In this document: piece after piece, positions 1 to 10,330 of the stretch | Position numbering within the stretch: position 1 is the stretch's first letter | Layout: every line of letters begins with the position of its first letter | Assembly (NCBI GenBank): GCA_024734495.1 | Contig: JALMQS010000105.1 | Location: 68,671-132,670, forward strand | From: Forficula auricularia | Taxonomy: Eukaryota; Arthropoda; Insecta; Dermaptera; Forficulidae | DNA length: 64,000 nt | Direction of reading: 5' to 3' | Made by a program: the position numbers and the translations under genes | The notes under the pieces: model-generated | The model's database searches: none | Seen by the model: the letters and a program-made list of their open reading frames with translations, nothing else | What the model was told of the DNA's origin: nothing

Positions 1-611
1 TCTTTCTAGCCTATATCGAGTTTAAGTTTCCAATTTCGTAGCTCTGAGGTTCATGGTTCCGAAACGCAGGGTGTGATACATACGTATATACGTACACATG
101 CACTGACCAATGAATTTTTGGACACTTTTTGGCCTGTGGGGACCACAATATGCGGTTTTATGTCCTAAATCCGGTTTCGAACTATTAAGGGGCGTCAATT
201 CCTTCTACCTAGAAGTTACAAAATGAAATTAATTTTTTCATCTATGAGATACAAGATCTCAAAGTGTCAGGACCGGCAGGCGATCCCAATACTTCACATT
301 ACTATTTATTCTATATAATATAAATGTGAAAGTAAAGAGAATATTATGTTTTCGAGGGAACAAATTTTGGGGTTCAAAAAATAGAACTATCAATTGTTGT
401 ATTTCTTATATGCACACTATAATAATAATAACCATACGACCTTTTGAAAATGACTTACTATGTGAAATTGATAGTGATCAAAAAGAGGGGAGAAATGTCA
501 TCAGCATGCAGTTGAAGCTAGAAAGCTGGAACTTGGCATAACGTATTACCTTATATGTAACAAACCGAATGTGTATATCAAATTACAATTTATTAACTAC
601 ACCAGGACTGT

Positions 612-1312
612 CTAACACACGTGGCCCGCGGGCCGCATGCGGCCCAAGCACTGCAATAGTGTGGCCCAACATAAAATCATAAACTTCCTTAAAACATTGA
701 GACTTACGAGCCTGTACGCATCTCAATTGGCCACCAATATTTTTCTTTTTAAACTAAAATTATGCTAATTCACGGTAAATTTAATTTAAATATTTATTTT
801 TATTATCATTTGGAACAACATTTTAATTTAAAACATTTTATTGTAACATTTAACTTAAAATTATTTTTTAATTATTAAAAACATATTTTTATATAAAAAA
901 TAGTTCTTTGATTTTGACGAATTAAATTTACCGTGAATTAGCATAATTTTATTTAAAAAGAGAAAAATATTGGTGGGCCAATTGAGATGGGACGGGGCTC
1001 GTATATGTAGAGATATATTTATTCCCTTTTTCCGAAATATGAATGTACATTTCCACAATACGTGAAGACTTTTTCAAGAATAAAATTCACTAAAAGCAAA
1101 ATTATAAACTCAACTACATAATATAAAAATAATAATGAAGTTTCGAATATTTAAAAATTATTATTCTTCCTATATTTTCATTTTCTAAAATATTTATTAT
1201 TTCAGCAATTTATATGAGTAGGTATGTTACCTAATGGTGGGGGAGGGTACTTAAAATATTTTAGGATTTTAAGGGGACCGCGACTAATAAAAGGTTAAGA
1301 ACCACTGGTATA
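612..1312. mobile_element. hAT-like element ends with internal palindrome
   Basis: The left part (612-690) has the GC-rich GGCCCGCGGGCCGCATGCGG block typical of non-autonomous hAT termini. The right part (1275-1312) ends in AAGGTTAAGAACCACTGG, another hAT-type end. The two ends are not matching inverted repeats, so this may be two elements fused or nested. Between them lies an imperfect palindrome with arms of about 85-95 bp (about 704-795 and 919-1005). A second diverged copy of the left-end block is at 3650-3720. No transposase is visible. Confidence 0.5.
700..1005. repeat. imperfect inverted repeat, ~90-bp arms
   Basis: The block GCTAATTCACGGTAAATTTA near 752-785 recurs in reverse complement near 920-950. 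The pairing extends outward through CAATTGGCCACCAATATTTT to the ACGAGCC/GGCTCGT boundary. The AT-rich spacer is about 120 bp and no coding sequence is seen. It is probably a fold-back module of the surrounding hAT-like element. Confidence 0.75.
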
Positions 1313-1860
1313 GGGCATTCAGATTCTGGGCGACCCGGACGACCACCAACTCAAGAGAAGAAACCACATGGAAAAGTAACATCTAAAATCGATTATTACA
1401 TGATGAGGGGCTTTGCGTGATCCTAAGGGTCCATACGCAAATAAAAAAAAAATACATAATTTCACATTTCGTAAGTATGTATGTGTGTATTAACATATAC
1501 GATAAGCTATTTTCAAGTATAAAATTTACAAAAGAAAAGTTAGAAGCTCACTAGAGCTAAAAAAATAATAAAGTTCTTATTTCTTCATTATTAATTATCT
1601 TTTTTGAATAACAAATATCAATAGAATTATAATATTTTATCCGCGATCCGAGACAATTTTTTTCTTCAAATGTGGCCAGTGTAAGCCAAAAGGTTGGACA
1701 TCCCTGATCTATATGAATCAGGAACTCTATTATTCTCGGCAAAACAAAATCTATTCATTAAAATTCATATAAATATATTGATTCAGTAAATGTGGCTAGC
1801 TTGCTATAACAACACAACGAATTTTTATATACAAGCAATATCAGATAAACTATTTCTAAT
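1310..1860. other. AT-rich TE-derived stretch
   Basis: No gene was seen. Positions 1640-1715 carry, in reverse complement, the same hAT-type terminus found at 16730 (GGGGTGTCCAATCTTTTGGC-like). Positions 1716-1760 carry the dispersed motif containing CTCTATTATTCTCGGCAAAA. Positions 1797-1835 carry AGCTTGCTATAACAACACAA, which recurs in reverse orientation near 19470-19500, also next to a hammerhead-like sequence. Confidence 0.5.
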
Positions 1861-1912
1861 AAAAAGACTGATGATGAAGGTCAACCTTAGGAAACTATAG
1901 TCTCAAACAAAT
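1861..1912 (+). ncRNA. hammerhead-ribozyme-like motif (copy 1)
   Basis: The boxes are in hammerhead order: CTGATGA (1868-1874); a helix-II hairpin around AAGG/CCTT (1877-1880/1885-1888); GAAAC (1891-1895); a TATA loop closed by AC/GT as a two-pair helix III; and a GTC cleavage triplet (1900-1902). Proximal helix I is only GA/TC (1866-1867/1903-1904), with a possible distal ATTT/AAAT helix across an internal loop. Minimal type-I hammerheads with very short helix III are known from Penelope-like elements and animal retrozymes. Self-cleavage is inferred, not shown. Confidence 0.5.
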
Positions 1913-1984
1913 AAATTATACCTATATAATATATATAGCTCGAAAATATGTTATTATTTTTTTATTCATAAATAATTACAAGTC

Positions 1985-2075
1985 TTTTTAAAAAAATAAC
2001 TACTTCAAACGTTTATTAGAACTCCAAACGTTTCAGTGAGAATTTCTCCCTTTATCAATGACATTTTCAAGTTTT
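1985..2075 (-). repeat. dispersed structured repeat (GAGAATTTCTC family)
   Basis: On the minus strand this reads ATTGATAAAGGGAGAAATTC, then a GAAACGTTTGGAG block and AATAAACGTTTGAA. Related copies are at 16915-16970 (minus), 22560-22590 and 41225-41285 (plus, with CCCGAAACGTTTGGT). The arrangement of hairpin followed by GAAACGTTTGG resembles decayed hammerhead/Penelope-type repeats, but the first core box is not canonical. Confidence 0.4.
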
Positions 2076-2195
2076 GAATCGTAAAAAAAAGAAAAAAAAG
2101 TTGCCTTATCTAATGAATATAACACTAAAGAAATAAATAATGATACAAATTGATGAAATTATCTTATTACAAATATATGATTCGCAGGAATATTG

Positions 2196-2243
2196 TAATA
2201 GACTGATGAAGAGGGCAAACCCCTCGAAACTATAGTCTCGTTA
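2196..2243 (+). ncRNA. hammerhead-ribozyme-like motif (copy 2)
   Basis: Core boxes are CTGATGA (2203-2209) and GAAAC (2226-2230), joined by a five-pair helix II GAGGG/CCCTC (2211-2215/2221-2225). A TATA loop follows, closed by AC/GT, then the cleavage triplet GTC (2235-2237). Helix I forms from G2201-C2239 and A2202-U2238, a bulged A2200, then U2199-G2240, A2198-U2241, A2197-U2242 and U2196-A2243. This is the best-formed copy in the window and lies 335 bp downstream of copy 1 in the same orientation. Activity is inferred from structure only. Confidence 0.55.
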
Positions 2244-2397
2244 TAAATAAAATTTATAATTCCAGTAGAAGACACACTCTTTTATTGTCTCCTTCAATAT
2301 AGAAAAATTCTGCTACCCTCAGCACAAAAACTTTCAATTTACTTTTCTATATTGGTCTATGGTCTATGTACCATACAAAAAGTGAAAAGTTATAGAC

Positions 2398-3349
2398 CAG
2401 TGTTTCTCAAACTTTTTCGAATGTGAACCACTTTCCGTTTGGAAAGTAAGCGTGAAATCCGATAAAATTGTGATTAAAGCGTTGTTATGGGAACATTTTT
2501 TTTTACTTTGAAATCTAGTTATATGGAGTGAATTAGTTAAGAAACATTTCTTTTATTGTCTTATATTTTTAGTTATACAATCACTCACTATATCTATATT
2601 GAACAGTAACTAAATCAAAACTTCCTTAAGTAAAAGAACAAAAAATACATTCAACACACATCCACTTTTCATAGGTATTGCCATCAATGCGACGATTGGT
2701 ACTGTTTTTTGTGTTTGTAATTTATATCAGATCTTATTGCTGAAAAGTTGTAATCTCATATCCGACTCTGCATCCAGGTTATTGCGGTACTTAATTTCTG
2801 TTAATATGTAAGTTGAGAATTCAGACTCGCAGAAATAAGTTGTAGCAAATGGTAAAAGAGAATTAAAACAGCTTTCTGGGTCAACTGTGAATATTCGCTT
2901 GTTAAACCACACCAAAATATTGACAAAGGCATCGTTTTTTAGGCTGTCTGCAGTGAAGAATCTGAAGATATTTCGATAAAATTTTCATAATCTTGGTGTG
3001 AAAAGGAGGATGGCTTTTCACTAACAACAAATGGATTTTTCAGCCAGGAATTATTTTCCAGTTTTTTGAAATTATCATCAGTGAAATATTGTTCGATTGA
3101 TTTATTCAGACATTCCAAGTTATGAACGATTTTGGTATATGTTAATGACTGGTATTTAGATCTTCTTCCAAAATGTCCATCATAGCTGGAAAACAATCGA
3201 GATCTCTGCTATTCACACAACTAATCCAAAACTTCACCTTCCTTTTGAAAGCTAGAATTTTTTCACCTACAGTGAATTTTTTTGCGGAACCCTTGGCGTG
3301 TTTTCATGGAACCCCAGGGTTCCGCGGAACTACACTTTGAGAAACACTG
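2398..3349 (-). mobile_element. hAT transposon relic with perfect 8-bp TSD
   Basis: The element starts CAGTGTTTCTCAAACTTTTT and ends AACTACACTTTGAGAAACACTG, inverted repeats of hAT type. It is flanked on both sides by TTATAGAC (2390-2397 and 3350-3357), a perfect 8-bp target duplication. Inside, on the minus strand, are two broken pieces of a hAT transposase. At about 950 bp it is an internally deleted copy. Confidence 0.88.
2727..3196 (-). pseudogene. hAT transposase C-terminal fragment (ZBED/SCAND3-like)
   Basis: Two reading frames on the minus strand, 2939-3196 then 2727-2915, give the end of a hAT transposase. The second contains LLPFATTYFCESEFST followed by KYRNNLDAESDMRLQL. This matches the C-terminal hAT dimerisation block, where related proteins have a TYLCE-x-(G/A)FS core followed by K(Y/S)R-x-RL. 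The first piece carries the less conserved segment before it. The frame is broken between the pieces and the N-terminal BED finger and most of the RNase-H fold are missing. It is therefore a dead remnant inside the 2398-3349 element. Confidence 0.8.
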
Positions 3350-4026
3350 TTATAGACAGTCTGGATATGATCAGATGAAAATTGCTGCTAATGAAATTGC
3401 TGAGAACCTGGAATGCAATAAAGGAATTCCTTCCGAATGTGGAGTTAGAGCAAGAAGGAAAAAGCGTTAATTTGACTATGAATAAACTGTCTATGAACCC
3501 ATTACGAGGAGAATAAATTGAAAATAAACTTTTCGATTATATTCTGGACATTACCCTTAATCTCTGAAAAAACGATACACACTTCTGGTAACCTATAGCA
3601 AAAATTGTCAGTTTTTATAAGACATTTTAAAGCTCAAGGATTAGATCGGGCTATCAAACCCATTAGCGTGCCAGGTCATCCGGCTCGCACTGCAATGAGT
3701 GTGGCCTAATATAAAATATTTTTAATTTCAACAGAAGGTTATTTTAAAGAAAAAGCATTTAAGGTAGTTGTTTTGCGACAATACCAGCAAAAAGTTAATG
3801 CTAGAGTATATAGAACAGACAATAAGGATTCATAGTTCATAAGGCCAAAACTTTTTGCTGTTTATGTACCAAATCTAGCCAATCCCGTGTTCGTTTGACA
3901 AATTTGGCACCATTGTAAGAGATTGAATATTTTTATACATGACATTAAAATGACTGATAAAATACATTTCGATTTATTAAACAAAAAGTTCGAAATAATC
4001 GAGTAAAAGCTGTTGCGGTAATGAAT
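3350..4026. other. flank of hAT insertion; older TE debris
   Basis: Just right of the TSD a short plus-strand frame (to 3470) reads AANEIAENLECNKGIP and then RARRKKR. It resembles the conserved linker of hAT/ZMYM-type transposase-like proteins, so the hAT at 2398 probably landed in an older TE. Positions 3650-3720 repeat the hAT-type end seen at 640-690. No intact gene was seen. Confidence 0.4.
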
Positions 4027-4490
4027 GAGGAAAAAAAACGAAAAAAATTATGTATGTATACAAAATTTGGTTGAGTTTGCTAAAATGGCCTAGATTTTTT
4101 TGGCCCCAGGAAAAAATTATTTTCATTATTATAGGTTTATTTTATAGTATATTTCATTTTTCTTGTTTTTTTAGTTTGAAAAGATTATAATTTTAATTTT
4201 TAACCCCTCCCTTCCCCCTTAATTTTGGGTCGATATGCACCAAAATCTAATCAGCTCTTACTCTCAATGGACCAAAACTACGTGTGAAATTTGGTTTTGA
4301 TATTCACACTAGTTTTTGAGCTAGCTCGTCCACAAAAATTTGGTACACAGACCTCTGCGCAGACTAACTAACAGACTAGCAGACATTTTGACAAAACAAT
4401 TATTGTTTCGAAAAAAAGAAGAAAAAAACGCTTCTTTCATGCACGATTACAATACTTGACCATACACCCTGTATGGTAAAGTAAAAAATG
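4027..4490 (-). mobile_element. family B repeat, copy on minus strand
   Basis: On the minus strand the head is ACTTTACCATACAGGGTGTA followed by TGGTCAAGTATTGTAATCGT. It continues through GCTCGTCCACAAAAATTTGG and CGTGTGAAATTTGGTTTTGA-type blocks shared with copies at 12611, 23325 and 24103. No reading frame of note and no recognised transposase. The terminus resembles a TIR but the superfamily is not assigned. Confidence 0.7.
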
Positions 4491-5131
4491 ATTACCTATC
4501 CCCTTATCCAGAAAAAAAATTAAACTTATATACTTTAAAGAGTAAACTAATAATAATAAAAATAATAATGTTTTCAAAAATTTCTATAAAAAGCGTTTTG
4601 TTATTTTTTAACAAATGTAATCAACGCCTACGTTACACCTTATGAAAATTATAATTTTGAAAAAATCTAGCGCACACTACTTTCTACTCTCCCTTTCGCT
4701 GGTTAAATAAATGCGCTGTTGCCAAAATGTTTTTAGTGATAATTTTTCATTATTTATTCATTATTATCTCAGAAACTCTGTTGTAACTATGAATCAAAAT
4801 TGTCTTAAAATATGTATTGGTTATTGTTTAATGTTGGTTTAGTTTTTTATAAAAATGGTAAGAAGGGTTTCTTAATTATAATTAAATATGTATGTAAATT
4901 TTCCGATATCCCGTATAGTGCAATGTATAAGAGCCCGAAAAACTCGATTTTTGAAATTAAATATCTCCGGAACTGTATTGTTCATAAATTTCGTTTTGCC
5001 ACCAATCGATGCAGAAGTATTTAAATAATAATATATCTAAATTTCAGAAAAATACTAAGAAAACGCATTTGGCGGAACAACTACCTTAAGGAACAGCATT
5101 TCGAAGAAAATCTACCGCACGGCTCTTTATA
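4490..5131. other. AT-rich stretch, nothing recognised
   Basis: No gene, RNA gene or clear TE terminus was seen. A 70-codon frame at 4812-5024 has no recognisable motif and is treated as chance. Confidence 0.4.
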
Positions 5132-5275
5132 TATAATAATAATAATAATAATAGCTTTATTCGTTTTGGAAATGGCGTGTGTGCCTTAAGTTGAGTCAAG
5201 TGCACCATCTGGTGTCACTTTTTTCAGCCGGGGCACTTCAGGTGTGCCCTAGTTTGGTTCCCTCTAAAACGAATG
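5132..5275. repeat. short repeat with ATTCGTTTTGGA ends and (ATA)n tail
   Basis: An (AAT)n run at about 5130-5147 is followed by AGCTTTATTCGTTTTGGA, and the block ends near 5270 with CTAAAACGAAT, an inverted version. The same AGCTTTATTCGTTTTGGA block begins the minus-strand repeat at 9480-9700. A LINE 3' tail or a small MITE are both possible. Confidence 0.45.
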
Positions 5276-5459
5276 TATTTTTGACACATGACTATATTCG
5301 AATAACGAAATTTAAAAAAAAAAATATTATTTTTATTCTAGTGTAATAATTAAGAGTGGTAGGTATACATATATAATAGGTTATATATTTATTTATATAA
5401 TTTATTTATTTAATAATTATTTTAAATAAATAATATAGGTACCTAGTTACAAATAAATA

Positions 5460-6911
5460 ATGGATACTTTTATGGAAAAAGAATTTTCCATTATAAAATT
5501 ACTTCTCGAAAGTGATTCTGATTGTGAATCTTCATCAAGCTCAGATGATGATTTTGAAATGATTGGAAAAATGGTATTAACAATAGCAAGAAAAGAAAAA
5601 AATGCTATAAATCAATATAGTGAATTTACTGTCATTCATTACAGCGATGAAGAATTCAAAAGGCATTTTCGTGTGTCGAAAAACCTGATGGATAGTTTGG
5701 CAAATCGCTTCTCAACAAGTAATTTTTTCTTGAAACATTTTCATGGCAAGTCTAATATTTAAATCTCTAGTATGTTCCTTTCATCTATTTGCTAAAAAAA
5801 TATTTATATTATCTGCAGAAAGGGGTAAAAATGTAATTGTACCTGAGAAACATATGCTTATCTTTTTATGGTATGCTGGGCATTCCTGTTCATACGCCGA
5901 TGTTTCAGACAGGTTTAATATTTCTGAATCTACATTATTCGAAATAATAAAAAGAATAAATGATTTTTTTGGTGAAATTGCCAGAGAGATAATCAAGTGG
6001 CCAACAAAAACAGATATGGATAAAATGAAAGATGCAATTTATCAAAGGAAGCGCTTTCCAGGAGTTATAGGTGAGTATATAAATATAAAATACAATTAAT
6101 TAAGCAAAATTAATGAATTGTCCCTTTTAGGCTTTATCGATGGCACTCATATTAAAATTGATAGACCAACTCGAAATCAGGAATCCTACTGCAATAGAAA
6201 ACATTACCATTCTATACAAACACAAATCATTTGTGATAACCAGTGCAAAATAATTGATGTTTTCATTGGTTTTCCAGGATCTGTGCATGATGCTCGTGTA
6301 TTTTCATCATCTTTTATATATCCGCGTTTACCAAATCTATGCCAAGGTATTTATTTTTAAAAGAATAAACTAACAACCATGATTACTGCTCAATGTTTAT
6401 TAATACAAATACATTAGAAATAAATAAACATAATTCTTTGTTTGAGAATATAATTTTTTCCTCTTTCATAAAAAACAATTTAATTTATAAAATTTAACAA
6501 ATTTCAGGTGGTCATTTGTTAGGCGATTCGGCTTATCCGTGTTTGGATGTGTGCCTTACGCCTTATAAATCTAATGGACATTTAACCATACAACAAACAA
6601 ATTATAATAAAGTACACAGTTCATTAAGGATAAAAGTGGAGCACACTAATGGTCTTTTGAAACAAAGATTTCGTCAATTGTACCACGTAAAACTAAGGAA
6701 GATTGAAAGAATTGTTGCTTTGATGAAATCGTGTTGTGTTTTACACAACTTGTGCCATATCGGCGACAAAGCAATATTTGAACAAGAAAACAATTCCATG
6801 GATTTATCAGCAATACATTCAGAAGTGGAATCCAATACACCAGAGGAGGATTTGGATTTTGAATTAATATCTGGTTCTCATAAAAGAAATAATATAGCTA
6901 ATTGTTTATGA
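5460..6911 (+). CDS. PIF/Harbinger transposase (4 exons)
   Basis: This is the transposase of a PIF/Harbinger DNA transposon: a nuclease with an RNase-H-like DDE domain that cuts the element ends in the nucleus. The proposed join is 5460-5745, 5819-6070, 6131-6346 and 6508-6911, giving 386 codons including stop with no internal stop; that length is normal for the family. Introns 2 and 3 are GT-AG (GTGAGT and GTATTT donors). Intron 1 appears to be GC-AG (GCAAGT...CTGCAG) and keeps phase. Visible motifs are the N-terminal acidic/serine stretch, LIFLWYAGHSCSYADVSDRF, GFIDGTHI (first Asp), FPGSVHDARVF (second Asp), GDSAYPC, and KVEHTNGLLKQRF (catalytic Glu). A partner gene follows on the opposite strand, as is usual. 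Element TIRs were not located. Confidence 0.88.
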
Positions 6912-7039
6912 AATTTGTATTTTTTTTTAATAAAACAACATTAAATTATTTTTGTATTGTTTATTAAATAATACAAATTATTTTTATTGAATTAAAAAAA
7001 TTTTCACCAAGTACCAACACATTCCTTAAAAACTATAAA

Positions 7040-7925
7040 TTATTTATTTGACAAATATTTTTCTATTATGGCTAATTTTTGTCTTTTTAAATTTAATTTT
7101 TCCAAGCTAATGTCATTTCGTCTTTTTAATTCTTTTCTAACACCATCCATTACAAGTGCCATTGGTTTGTATGATTCTTTTTTTGATTTTTTTCTGGGGG
7201 GTTCCGCAATTTCTTCAGAACCTTGCTCCAGCATTCCATATTCAAGGTTGTTCTCACCTGGAACTTCTGTTGCGCTGAAAAGTGCATAATTTTCTTTTAT
7301 TAATATTATTAACTAGTAGGTACTTGAAATACAACTTATTTTTTTATAAATAAAAAATAAAATATTTGAGTAAGCCTACCAAAACGATGTGTTTGCTTCA
7401 TTCTTTCCAGGAGGCGAAGTTGGTGTTTGAAAGCTTATCCTTTCTGTCCTTTCGCTTGAAGTCAAAATCTCCGGATAAAAGAGGGGCTCCTTTTGGAAGA
7501 TTGCATCCAATTCTTCTTGGAATTGTAATCTTTGATGTCCTCTTCCAGTTGCTTTGGAGTTTTTTAAGGTTATTTTTATAGGATTTTTCAAACCCTCGCC
7601 ACCTATTTTTCACCTGGGTAGCATTGTATCCATAACCAAAAAGTCTCATCTCCTCTGCAATCTGATAAAACATTTTTTCTTTTGATATGATTCGCCTTTC
7701 CGAAAAAGATTTCATATATTTAGGATAAATATTCAGTAAAAGTTTTTGTGCTGATATGGACCACTGGAGACTCGCTTGAGGCTGACCTGGTTAAAGCATG
7801 AAGATTAATAGAAAATATGCAGATTAATCGGATTCGAAACAAATATAATTTAATTAATTTCACCTACCCTCATCCTGAAATTCATTGTCCCCAACATCGC
7901 CTTCAGCAGAGCATCCCAAACTGAA
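7040..7925 (-). CDS. Harbinger-associated Myb/SANT-like DNA-binding protein, one frameshift
   Basis: This is the second gene of the Harbinger element, transcribed toward the transposase. In such elements this Myb/trihelix-like protein binds the ends and helps bring the transposase into the nucleus. On the minus strand, probable exons are about 7868-7925 (acceptor TTTTCAG, donor GTAGGT), about 7382-7788 and 7040-7275 (acceptor CTTTTCAG). The Myb-like domain lies in 7570-7770: residues LLLNIYPKYM, MFYQIAEEMRLFGYGYNATQ and VKNRWRGFEKSYKN. The C-terminus has a basic PPRKKSKKE stretch and a charged helix. At 7560-7565 (six T on +) the frame must shift by one base to reach the family-like FQEELDAIFQKEP segment and the last exon. 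This homopolymer indel may be a sequencing error. The start exon was not identified. Confidence 0.72.
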
Positions 7926-8690
7926 AACCTATCACCAATTTTTTATTATTTTGAGGTGTATTTTATTTATAAAGAATAAATTCAGTTGTGCCTCTACGAT
8001 GCTTGGAAATATAACTTATTTTTTTTTATGGCTTTTCGGCCCTTCTATGTCCGTCAAAAATTAATTCAAGTAGAAGACACTGTTTAATTATTCCCTTTAT
8101 TATTATTGTTATTATTATATAAATAAATACAAATCTTTTATGAAAATCAATCTCCAAATTTATTTATATATCAAAACATTATAATATAATTATAATAGAA
8201 CATGTTTTTTTTTATATTATTATTAAAGGAGACAATAAAAAATGTTGTCACCCGTGGGGGGGGGGGGGGTAGAAACTTATTTAATAAAAAATAATTAGTA
8301 TCGTAAATTCGCTAATGGCTAGAAAGGTCGAAAAGTCAAAAAAAAAATGTGTCTTCTTCTAGAAAAATAAATTTTGCCCTTTAAACTGTAGTCTCTTTAT
8401 AAATAAGTTAAAAATGTATTTAATTTTATTTATTTTCTTTCATTATAACCTACTTATTAAAAATGTATTAGTTGAATAAAAGATTTCACTGTCGATGGTA
8501 ACAGAATTGTTTTTATTTTAGGTTAAAAATAAAATGAGAGTCTTCTGTTTTATTTTTAATAAAATAATTTTTAATTATTTATTTTTTTTAACCAAAAATA
8601 TTAAAAATTTATTTTTCCAGCAGAAGAAACTAATATTGTCTCGTTTAATTTATAAAAATTCTGCTTCTTTCGGCAAAAATAAGCTTTCAA
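7926..8690. other. AT-rich stretch with dispersed repeat pieces
   Basis: No gene was seen. Positions 8060-8245 hold two opposed pieces of the GAAGACAC...GGAGACAATAAA repeat also present at 2262-2330 and 14511-14629. A run of ten or more G sits near 8257-8271. Positions 8375-8415 hold the 3' half of a hammerhead-like sequence (CCTTTAAACTGTAGTCTC). Confidence 0.45.
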
Positions 8691-8696
8691 TTTATT

Positions 8697-9310
8697 TTTT
8701 TACTTTATCCAATGCGAAGCATGGGAGAAAGTATTGGAATCGCTCTCGCGGCAAGCGTGGCTTCAAAGGGTCCTCAGGTAAAGACTACGGAACCCATGGA
8801 CTCAATTAAAGTCACAAATTGTAGTATTCAATTAGGTTGAATTTTAGCACGTGACGGTTTTGCCAAAAATTACATGGGGTCTCGTCGAGAGGCCAAAAAG
8901 TGCGATTTTTTCATTTAGTGCGTGCGTATGGATGGATGTATGGATGTATGGATGTATGTATGTTATCGCTTTTTTGGCCCACGATTTTTTCCACACCGTT
9001 GCACCGATTGAAATGAAATTGAAAACCTACCATTAGTTTAACAAAATGAAGCGCTGATTAGTTTTTGGTACATATCGGTCCACAAACATTAGTACTTTAT
9101 TTCAGTACTTTTTTAGTTTTTTCTAAATATCTTGAAAATGACTTAACCAATTTTGATGAAATTTAATATCCTAATTAAGTACCTTGGGAACCACAAAAAA
9201 GGTTAAATAAAGTTTTTAGTAAAATTATATTTTAAAGTACTTTACTCAAGAACATATTAATATTTCAAATGAATTTGGATAAAGTTTAGCAACGATCCGT
9301 TGCAGTTTAT
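8697..9310 (+). mobile_element. family A repeat (GCGAAGCATGGG head)
   Basis: It starts TTTACTTTATCCAATGCGAA and runs through GTCTCGTCGAGAGGCCAAAA, a short GGAT-rich simple repeat, and GGTACATATCGGTCCACAAA. It ends near CTTAGCAACGATCCGTTGCAG-like sequence (TAGCAACGATCCGTTGCAG at about 9287-9306). Other copies are at 10331-12578, 20088-21260 and, inverted, 44738-45300. It has no coding capacity beyond short chance frames. The superfamily is unknown; long terminal inverted repeats in the 10331 copy suggest a DNA transposon. Confidence 0.75.
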
Positions 9311-9477
9311 TTTTTTTATAATCAATGTAATAATAACAAATAAACGACTTAAAAGAATAATTTATATAAATAATTTAATAAAATAATAACTTACCTGGTC
9401 ATTCATTATTCTAAATTAAACAACAATAATAAATTCAAGTTTAAAACAGAGTATATAAAAAATCGGTGTTTTGAAAT

Positions 9478-9700
9478 TCAAAATGGTGCGAAGATTAACC
9501 AAGAGTGCCCCAAGTGACCATGCTCGATGAGCATGTGTACTTGGTGCACGCCACAAGAAGGTCCAGTAGTGCCACAACTATCCCAAAACGAATAGGGCTG
9601 GGGCACACCAAGTTGGTTGGTATTCCTAAACGAATATGGGTTAGTGACTCGAGGCTGACATAAGGGCGCCCAAAGCATCCAAAACGAATAAAGCTAATAG
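9478..9700 (-). repeat. ATTCGTTTTGG-box repeat
   Basis: On the minus strand the box ATTCGTTT(T/A)GG occurs three times (near 9690, 9630 and 9590), separated by GC-richer spacers. The first box sits in AGCTTTATTCGTTTTGGA, shared with 5147-5165. Function unknown; it may be the 3' region of the LINE fragment just upstream on this strand. Confidence 0.45.
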
Positions 9701-9992
9701 TGCCTTTATTTGATGACCCTTTTTACATTTATATACATTTTTACATAATTTATTCAGACAATTTATTCCCTTGGTCCTTGGACCGTCTGGAAAGATTCCG
9801 TTATGAACACAATACAAATACATGAATATTCACATTTTTCCATAATAAATTGTTTTTCTTTTTTCTCCTTTTCTTTTTTTCACCAATTATACATACATAT
9901 ATATACATATATGTATATTATAGACTATACAATATTCTCCCAAACAAATTTCTATATAAAGACATTATTTACATTATAAGTTGACATTTAAT

Positions 9993-10330
9993 TTAAAAAT
10001 TAAATTCCTCAATTAGAGTATATCTATATTTCCATGCCTCCCTACAAAATCTAATCAGCACAGGCCAATCCACCCCACTCAGAAATTCTATAAACTCATC
10101 AAAATTTAAAATTCTTTTTTTAAGGTGAGTGATTCTGAATTCTCTCAAAACGGGACAGACCGCCACAAAGTGGTAGACATCCTCTGGGAGACCCAGATTA
10201 CAAAGAGAGCACAATTCTCTACTCTCATCATATCTACATTGAGAGACAAAAGTTCCTCTCTACATTTAATAATCCATTGTGAGTTTAAAATATTGACATA
10301 TTTTTCAAAACTATAGGGTCCGCCATCTAA
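9993..10330 (-). pseudogene. non-LTR retrotransposon C-terminal fragment (zinc knuckle)
   Basis: On the minus strand the translation passes through WIIKCREELLSLNVDMM and continues as CSLCNLGLPEDVYHFVAVCP. It carries a C-x2-C...H-x5-C knuckle typical of the C-terminus of many insect non-LTR retrotransposon ORF2 proteins. A last exon-like frame runs to 9993. Everything upstream (endonuclease, reverse transcriptase) is missing because a family A element begins at 10331. It is a dead fragment; the clade cannot be set from this piece. Confidence 0.68.

Noticed and set aside
5265..8060. TIRs of the Harbinger element (TTTTTGAC on the left, GTCAAAAA on the right)
   Set aside because: The match is only eight AT-rich bases with no clear 3-bp duplication, so the element borders were left undefined.
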